Assembly (NCBI GenBank): GCA_032124015.1
Contig: JAQBEH010000057.1
Location: 5,472 to 69,471, forward strand
Direction: 5' to 3'
From: DASRJG01 sp032124015
GTDB lineage: Bacteria > Acidobacteriota > Polarisedimenticolia > Polarisedimenticolales > DASRJG01
Length of the DNA: 64,000 nucleotides
Below, one piece after another: positions 59,024-64,000 of this stretch; position 1 is the stretch's first letter; each line of letters opens with the position of its first letter. The position numbers were made by a program, and so were the translations under genes. The notes under the pieces are model-generated. The model ran no database searches, had not been told where the DNA came from, and was given only the letters and a program-made list of their open reading frames with translations.

Positions 59024-59517
59024 AGCGACTCGCGACCTTGGCCTGCGCACTCCTCTTCGCAACGGCAGCCCTCGCCGGACCCGGCGGCAACTCCATGGGC
59101 AAACCCGGCATGGGTGGCCACCGCATGGGCGGCCCCGGTATGGGCGGCTCGATGGACCGCAACCTCTTTCCGCCGGAGTTCGTCCTGATGAACCAAGTGG
59201 CTCTCGGCCTGAGCACCGAGCAAGTCGCTTCGATCAAGGGACAGGTCGGCAACACGCAAGTCCAGGTGCTCGACGTCCAGGTCCAGTTGCACCGTGTGAC
59301 CGAGGAACTTCACGCGGCTCTCGAGAACACGACGGTCGACCTGATACCGACCCTGGGCCTCGCATCCCGGGCGATGGAGCTCGAAAGGCAGATCAAGATG
59401 GCGCACCTGACCCTGATGATCCGCGTGAAGAACCTGCTGACGGAAGAGCAGCAGGACAAGGCCCGCGCCTTGAAGCCGCAGCGTCCGATGGGACAGCCGG
59501 ACGAGACTAGGGAGTAA
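59020..59517 (+). CDS. Periplasmic Spy/CpxP/CnrX-like protein with Met/His/Gly-rich N-terminus
   Basis: A 165-residue secreted protein. The signal peptide ends ALAGP. Residues 20-46 are Met-, Gly- and His-rich (SMGKPGMGGHRMGGPGMGGS), a likely metal-binding tail. Helical residues 50-155 follow the family pattern (NQVALGLSTEQVASIKGQVG) and an LTxxQ motif, LLTEEQQDKARAL. In the Cnr system such a protein senses nickel and cobalt and releases the anti-sigma. The stop overlaps the convergent synthetase gene by 11 bases. Confidence 0.78.
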   Translation: MKRLATLACALLFATAALAGPGGNSMGKPGMGGHRMGGPGMGGSMDRNLFPPEFVLMNQVALGLSTEQVASIKGQVGNTQVQVLDVQVQLHRVTEELHAALENTTVDLIPTLGLASRAMELERQIKMAHLTLMIRVKNLLTEEQQDKARALKPQRPMGQPDETRE

Positions 59518-61633
59518 GCGCGATCCGGGCGTCGACGACGAACGAGTTCTTGCGATCGCCGGTGACGATCAGCGGATTGATGTCGAGCTCGGCCAGATCG
59601 TCCTCGAGGTCGCCGACGAGTTGCGACAGGCGAAGCAGGGATTCCTCGAGGAAGGGAAGATCCACGGGCTTCTCGCCCCGGGCGCCGGCCAGGAGCGGGA
59701 AGCCCTTGATCCTTTCGATCATGGAACGGGCGTTGACGTCGGTCAGCGGGTGGATGCGCACCGAGACGTCCTTCATGACTTCGACGAAGATGCCGCCGAG
59801 CCCGAACATCAAGACGGGCCCGAACTGCGGGTCTCGCGTCATACCCAGGATGGTCTCTCGTCCTCCGGCGATCATGCGCTGGACTTGGACCTTCAACGTC
59901 TTGTCCTTCGACCGCAGTCTCGAGACGATGTCCTTGAACGCGTCCGCGACCTCGTCGGCGTTCCGGAGATCGAGCTTGACCCCGCCGAGATCCGACTTGT
60001 GCACGATGGCATCCGAAGCCGCCTTCAAGACCACCGGATAACCGAGCGCGTGCGAGGCCTCGATCGCTTCGGCGGCGGTCGCGCACAAGCGTGAGGGCGC
60101 CAACGAAAAGCCGTAGGCCGCGAGCACGTCTCCCACCTCTTTCGCTGAGAGCATCGTCCGTCCCGCCTTCCGCGCCGAGGCGATCGCTTTTTTCGCCCTT
60201 CCGGGGTCGCTCTTGAACGTCACGCTTTTTCCGAAGGGCCGGTCGCGCAGCACCCGGTAGCGTGCCAAGCCCGCCATCGCGGCCGCGGCATTCTCGGGAA
60301 ACCGGTAGACCGGAACGCGTTTCTGCCTGAGCCACGCGACACCCTCGTCGCTGCGCTGCTTCCCCATGAACACCGACAAAACGGGCTTCCTTCCGTCGGC
60401 GGCTCCTGCTATTGCCAGCGCGACTTCATAGGCGTCGATCATGATCGGCGAGACGAAAATGGCGATGATCCCGTCCACCCCGGGGTCGCGCTTCACCAGG
60501 TCGAGAGCGGCGCGGTAACGCGACGCATCGGCCGAGGCGATCATGTCCACGGGGTTCCGGGTGGACGCCTCGGGGGGGAGCACTTTCGCGAGCGCAGTCC
60601 TCGTTTTGGGCTGAAGCTCGGCAAGCGTCAGGTCGGCCCCGATGAGCGCGTCGGTACACAGGATGCCCGGACCGCCCGCATTCGTGACGATCGCGATGCG
60701 GTCGCCCAGCGGGACCGGCTGATTCGCCAGCGCCTGCGCCAACGTGAACATCTCTTCCATCGACGACACGCGCAAGACACCGCATTGCTCGAGCAAAGTG
60801 TCCGAAGCGATGTCGAGCCCGACGATCGACCCGGTGTGGGAGATCGCGGCGCGCGCCCCCTGCACGGTGCGCCCCGCCTTCACCGCAACGATCGGCTTCT
60901 TGCGCGTCACGCGCCGCGCGATCGCCGTGAATCGCCGCGGGTTCCCGAACGACTCGAGGTACATGAGAATCGCCTGGATATCGGGGTTGTCCTCCCAGTA
61001 CTCGAGAAGGTCGTTGCCGGATACGTCGGTCTTGTTTCCCATCGAGACGAACATCGCGACGCCCAGGCCGTTCTCGACGGCGTCGGCCAGGATCGCCTCG
61101 CCGAGCGCCCCGGACTGCGAAACGAAGCCGACGTTGCCTCGCACCGGCGTCGTCGCGGCGAAAGTGGCGTTGAGATTCACGTCGGGTTCCGTGTTGACGA
61201 CCCCCATGCAGTTGGGGCCGACCATGCGCATCCGGTGTCCCCGCAGCGTCGCCTTGAGTTTGGCCTCTAACAACGCTCCGTCTGACCCGACCTCCTTGAA
61301 CCCCGCGGTGATGACGATGAGCCCGCGCACGCCCTTCTTGCCGCACGCCGTAACGACGGAGAGCACCTGGTCCTTCGCGACCGTGACGATCGCCAAATCG
61401 ACCGGGCCCGGGATGTCCTTGATGTTCCGGAAGCAGCGTATGGAGTGAATCGCCTCCGCCGTCGGATTCACGGGGTAGACGGGACCGTTGAAACCGTACT
61501 CGACGAGGTTCGCCAGGATCTCCCGCCCGATCGTCTGACGCTTGCGGGACGCGCCGATGACCGCGACCGAGCGCGGCCGGAAAATGGCATCAAGAGAACG
61601 CGAGGGGGAACTCTTCGAGGTGTCTTTTGTCAT
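59507..61633 (-). CDS. ADP-forming acyl-CoA (acetate-CoA) synthetase, alpha-beta fusion
   Basis: A 708-residue single-chain enzyme converting acyl-CoA, ADP and phosphate to the acid, CoA and ATP (reversible). The CoA-binding domain spans about 15-140 (FRPRSVAVIGASRKRQTIGR, VGPNCMGVVN). The ligase domains follow (GNVGFVSQSGALGEAILADA), with the phosphohistidine H266 in AAISHTGSIVG. A C-terminal ATP-grasp domain spans about 490-708 (GYPVVLKAASDAIVHKSDLG, FGLGGIFVEVMKDVSVRIHP). There is no extra acetyltransferase domain, unlike the protein acetylase Pat. The preferred acyl group cannot be told. It is divergent from the cDPGS-like GTPase by 96 bases. Confidence 0.9.
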   Translation of the reverse strand: MTKDTSKSSPSRSLDAIFRPRSVAVIGASRKRQTIGREILANLVEYGFNGPVYPVNPTAEAIHSIRCFRNIKDIPGPVDLAIVTVAKDQVLSVVTACGKKGVRGLIVITAGFKEVGSDGALLEAKLKATLRGHRMRMVGPNCMGVVNTEPDVNLNATFAATTPVRGNVGFVSQSGALGEAILADAVENGLGVAMFVSMGNKTDVSGNDLLEYWEDNPDIQAILMYLESFGNPRRFTAIARRVTRKKPIVAVKAGRTVQGARAAISHTGSIVGLDIASDTLLEQCGVLRVSSMEEMFTLAQALANQPVPLGDRIAIVTNAGGPGILCTDALIGADLTLAELQPKTRTALAKVLPPEASTRNPVDMIASADASRYRAALDLVKRDPGVDGIIAIFVSPIMIDAYEVALAIAGAADGRKPVLSVFMGKQRSDEGVAWLRQKRVPVYRFPENAAAAMAGLARYRVLRDRPFGKSVTFKSDPGRAKKAIASARKAGRTMLSAKEVGDVLAAYGFSLAPSRLCATAAEAIEASHALGYPVVLKAASDAIVHKSDLGGVKLDLRNADEVADAFKDIVSRLRSKDKTLKVQVQRMIAGGRETILGMTRDPQFGPVLMFGLGGIFVEVMKDVSVRIHPLTDVNARSMIERIKGFPLLAGARGEKPVDLPFLEESLLRLSQLVGDLEDDLAELDINPLIVTGDRKNSFVVDARIALTP

Positions 61634-61698
61634 GGCGGAAGAACGATAGCAAAGCGCCCGACAATAGCCGCTTCACGTTGTCCGGAAAGCCGGAGGAA

Positions 61699-61724
61699 TC
61701 GCTTTAGCGAAGCTGCTAATAATG
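61699..61724. promoter_or_regulatory. Palindrome and -10-like box between divergent genes
   Basis: TCGCT-TT-AGCGA (61699-61710) is a perfect inverted repeat in the 96-base divergent gap, shaped like a small operator. TAATAAT at 61718-61724 ends six bases before the ATG at 61730 and could be the -10 of a leaderless mRNA. Nothing else is visible in the gap. Confidence 0.35.
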
Positions 61725-61729
61725 CTCTC

Positions 61730-63049
61730 ATGAGAAAAATTGCGATCCTAGGGGCGGCAGGACGTGACTTCCACGATTTCAACACGGTTTTCAGGGACGA
61801 CCCGTCGTCCCGCGTCGTGGCGTTCACCGCGACGCAGATTCCCGGAATCGCCGGGCGCCGCTATCCGGCCGCCCTGGCGGGACCGAATTATCCCGATGGC
61901 ATACCGATCGTCGCGGAGGATGACCTGTCCCGTCTGATCAAAGCCGAGAAGGTGGACACGTGCGTTTTTTCATACTCCGACGTGACGCACGAGCACGTCA
62001 TGCACCTGGCGTCGCAGTGCATCGCGTCGGGCGCCGACTTCCTGCTGCTCGCCGCCGACCGCACGATGCTCAAGGCCAAGGTCCCGGTCATCGCCATCAC
62101 CGCCGTACGCACCGGCGCCGGCAAGAGCCAGACGACGCGATACATCTCGAACATCCTCAAGAAGCTCGGGAAGAAAGTCGTGGCCATCCGCCACCCGATG
62201 CCTTACGGCGATCTCGCCGCCCAGGCGTGCCAGCGGTTCGCCGCCTACGCCGATCTCGACAGCGAGAAGTGCACGATCGAAGAGCGCGAAGAATACGAGC
62301 CCCACATCGACAACGGCTTCGTCGTTTACGCCGGTGTGGACTACGGCCTCATTCTCGCCAAAGCCCAGGAAGAGGCTGATGTCATCCTCTGGGACGGCGG
62401 CAACAACGACCTCCCGTTCTACGTTCCCACGCTCCACATCTGCATCGCCGACCCCCACCGCGCGGGGCACGAGACCGCGTACCACCCGGGCGAGGCCAAC
62501 TTCAGGCGGGCCGACGTCATCGTGGTCAACAAGTGCGACACGGCCGAATGGGCGAACATCGCCTCGGTCGAGGCCGCGGCAGCACGTGTGAATCCGAAGG
62601 CCCGCGTCCTGCGCGCCGACTCCCCCGTCACCGCCGAGCGGCCGGAGCTGATCGCCGGCAAGAAGGTCTTGGCCGTCGAGGACGGCCCCACGCTCACGCA
62701 CGGCGGGATGCGCTACGGCGCGGCCTGCGTGGCCGCCAAGCAATGCGGCGCCGCCGAACTCGTCGACGCCAGTCCCTACGCCGTCGGATCCATCCGCGAC
62801 ACCTATGCCAAGTACCCGAACGCGGTCGGCATCCTCCCCGCCATGGGTTACGGGGATGCCCAAATCGCCGAGCTCGAAGAAACGATCCGCCGGACGCCGT
62901 GCGACGTCGTCGTGATCGGGACCCCGATCGACCTGACGCGCGTTTTGAAGATCGACAAGCCCGCGGTCCGCGTTCGCTACGAGCTCAAAGAGCAGGTTCC
63001 AGGGAAGCTCGAGGCGGAGATCGTGAAGGCGATCGGGAAGCGGACCTAG
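61730..63049 (+). CDS. Cyclic 2,3-diphosphoglycerate synthetase-like P-loop NTPase
   Basis: A 439-residue protein. N-terminal KIAILGAAGRDFHDFNTVFR is followed by a Rossmann-like domain (VVAFTATQIPGIAGRRYP; VFSYSDVTHEHVMHLASQC). The nucleotide-binding domain has the P-loop ITAVRTGAGKSQTTRYIS, GLILAKAQEEADVILWDGGN and VIVVNKCDTAEWANI (NKCD base motif). The closest known member is the archaeal enzyme that cyclises 2,3-diphosphoglycerate; bacterial members are widespread with no proven role. ATG 61730 has no ribosome site but a -10-like box just upstream. It ends in a four-base overlap with the convergent gene. Confidence 0.8.
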   Translation: MRKIAILGAAGRDFHDFNTVFRDDPSSRVVAFTATQIPGIAGRRYPAALAGPNYPDGIPIVAEDDLSRLIKAEKVDTCVFSYSDVTHEHVMHLASQCIASGADFLLLAADRTMLKAKVPVIAITAVRTGAGKSQTTRYISNILKKLGKKVVAIRHPMPYGDLAAQACQRFAAYADLDSEKCTIEEREEYEPHIDNGFVVYAGVDYGLILAKAQEEADVILWDGGNNDLPFYVPTLHICIADPHRAGHETAYHPGEANFRRADVIVVNKCDTAEWANIASVEAAAARVNPKARVLRADSPVTAERPELIAGKKVLAVEDGPTLTHGGMRYGAACVAAKQCGAAELVDASPYAVGSIRDTYAKYPNAVGILPAMGYGDAQIAELEETIRRTPCDVVVIGTPIDLTRVLKIDKPAVRVRYELKEQVPGKLEAEIVKAIGKRT

Positions 63050-64000
63050 GCGCGCCTGACCCCTTGCAGCAGGTAGTCGACGACGTCGGATGCGGCGAAA
63101 CGCGCACGCTCTCCGAGGTGCTTCCAAATCGAGAGCAGGTCGTCTCCGCTGGTCAAAAGCGGCTTCTCGTCGACGCCCTCGGGCCGGGCTTGTCCGTGGC
63201 CGATGTTGGCCAGCAGGGCGTTGCAGAGGCAGCCTCGCCCCTCGGTCTCGGCAACCGTCCCGCCCTTGGCGACGAAATCAGCGACCGGCTCGGCGGGGCA
63301 GCGGTAGTCGAACTTGCCCGTGAGATTGCGAAACGCGGTGCGGAGGTAGCCCAGGTCGCAGACGCGCTTGCGTTCGGCGTCCTGGAACTTGGCGCCCTCC
63401 ATCTTGACGACTTTGAAAGGGAATCCGGTCGGCGAGATCCGCGCGTCGGTATGAACCCGCACCTTGCCCTGCGCGACACCGGCCAGCACCTGGTGCTTGA
63501 TCGCGGGCGAAAGCCCCGACTCTTCGCAGTAGGCGAATAACGTCCCCACCTGGATCCCGGAGGCCCCGGCGTGAAGCGCGGCGCGCAATCCGCCCGCGGA
63601 ACCGGTCCCCCCCGCCATCCAGAAGGGAAGGCCCAGATCGCGAACCCGCTGCAAATCCGGGATGTCGCGATCGCCATAGATCGGCTCGCCGCGATCGTTG
63701 AGCCGGAGCTCGCCGCGCGGCGGGGCGTTGTGCCCTCCGGCCGGCGACGCCTCGAAGACGAAACCGTCGACCTTGCCGGTCGATTTCTGAGCCAGCGACG
63801 CCGCCAACGTGTGGGACGAGACGATCGGCAGGAACTGCGGACGCCGCAACCCGCCCACTCGCTCCGCTACACCTGGAAGCACTTCGTCGGGCCGTAGTTC
63901 AATATGAGCTTCCTGCCCCTCGCTCGCGCCACGGACATCCAACGGATACGAGACGTTTTGGTGCAGTGTAAGTGCGTCGATCATGCCGGGGTACTTCATG
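63046..64000 (-). CDS. Nitronate monooxygenase / 2-nitropropane dioxygenase-like flavoprotein (partial, 5' end outside window)
   Basis: The frame is open across the window edge; 317 residues are visible from a possible internal ATG at 63999. VDGFVFEASPAGGHNAPPRG holds the FMN-binding histidine region. FWMAGGTGSAGGLRAALHAG and ASGIQVGTLFAYCEESGL complete the TIM-barrel phosphate-binding part of the family. C-terminal KFDYRCPAEPVADFVAKGG and RGCLCNALLANIG (Cys-rich) belong to the long variant. It oxidises nitronates or a similar substrate using FMN. The true start and the N-terminal part of the barrel lie beyond the window. Confidence 0.8.
   Translation of the reverse strand, partial: MKYPGMIDALTLHQNVSYPLDVRGASEGQEAHIELRPDEVLPGVAERVGGLRRPQFLPIVSSHTLAASLAQKSTGKVDGFVFEASPAGGHNAPPRGELRLNDRGEPIYGDRDIPDLQRVRDLGLPFWMAGGTGSAGGLRAALHAGASGIQVGTLFAYCEESGLSPAIKHQVLAGVAQGKVRVHTDARISPTGFPFKVVKMEGAKFQDAERKRVCDLGYLRTAFRNLTGKFDYRCPAEPVADFVAKGGTVAETEGRGCLCNALLANIGHGQARPEGVDEKPLLTSGDDLLSIWKHLGERARFAASDVVDYLLQGVRRA

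Noticed and set aside
1..64000. Search for tRNA, rRNA, insertion sequences, prophage and defence islands
   Set aside because: No cloverleaf, rRNA core, terminal inverted repeats with transposase, integrase or known defence domain was recognised by eye.

Overview
This 64 kb GC-rich window reads as chromosomal core DNA from a diderm (LPS-bearing) bacterium, most likely a member of the Acidobacteriota. The clues are a VWFA-related protein of the acidobacterial type (2898-5069), an Oar-like TonB-dependent receptor with an N-terminal carboxypeptidase-regulatory domain (1-2606), a complete early lipid A set (lpxA, lpxC, lpxD, fabZ), BamA/Skp, LolCD and an NtrYX-like pair. I see no phage, insertion sequence, CRISPR array, rRNA or tRNA. 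Genes are tightly packed: many neighbours share 4-base ATGA or GTGA overlaps, and no gene-free stretch exceeds 300 bases.

Layout. (1) 1-9231: surface and periplasm accessory genes, namely the receptor, the VWA protein, a TPR lipoprotein-like/secreted protein, and a three-part fusion of an SPFH-like domain, an alkaline-phosphatase-superfamily phosphodiesterase and TPRs. (2) 9254-18319: a plus-strand translation and RNA operon, rimP-nusA-infB-ylxP-rbfA-truB-rpsO-pnp, with a rimP leader hairpin, followed by an MshEN-type putative c-di-GMP receptor. (3) 43447 down to 19479, all minus strand: about 24 kb of envelope and housekeeping genes in one direction. In transcription order: two GGDEF-PilZ proteins, tsaB, rimI, DUF465, psd, pssA, an inactive-looking Asd homologue, lolC, lolD, clpC, bamA, skp, lpxD, fabZ, lpxA, a Gfo/Idh oxidoreductase, a serine hydrolase, a TonB-like protein, a LeuA-like synthase, a DEAD-box helicase, rsmD and a LysM protein. 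(4) 43601-55304: an ECF sigma/zinc anti-sigma pair, an lpxC-ntrY-ntrX-like operon, a TPR-GAF-lytic transglycosylase operon, and dapF with an upstream lipoprotein. (5) 55447-64000: a hydrolase, a PqqB-like metallo-hydrolase lipoprotein, an ECF sigma/membrane protein/Spy-like triad resembling CnrHYX, an ADP-forming acyl-CoA synthetase, a cyclic-2,3-diphosphoglycerate synthetase-like GTPase and a partial nitronate monooxygenase.

How the parts fit. The minus-strand block joins lipid A synthesis, outer-membrane protein insertion, lipoprotein release and phosphatidylethanolamine synthesis, so most of the machinery that builds the outer envelope is co-directional. c-di-GMP appears in three places (one canonical GGEEF enzyme, one degenerate GEDEL homologue that keeps its I-site, one MshEN protein). 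Two separate ECF sigma systems suggest envelope or metal stress sensing.

Most interesting leads: the SPFH-phosphodiesterase-TPR fusion, an EF-hand-like calcium loop inside the BamA barrel, a lipoprotein that starts like LptM but carries fibronectin III domains and sits directly before dapF, the cysteine-less Asd homologue in the Lol operon, the CnrHYX-like triad, and start codons placed exactly where transcription should begin (leaderless mRNAs). I found no clear candidate for a wholly undescribed defence or mobile system. All functions are read from motifs by eye; no database search was run.
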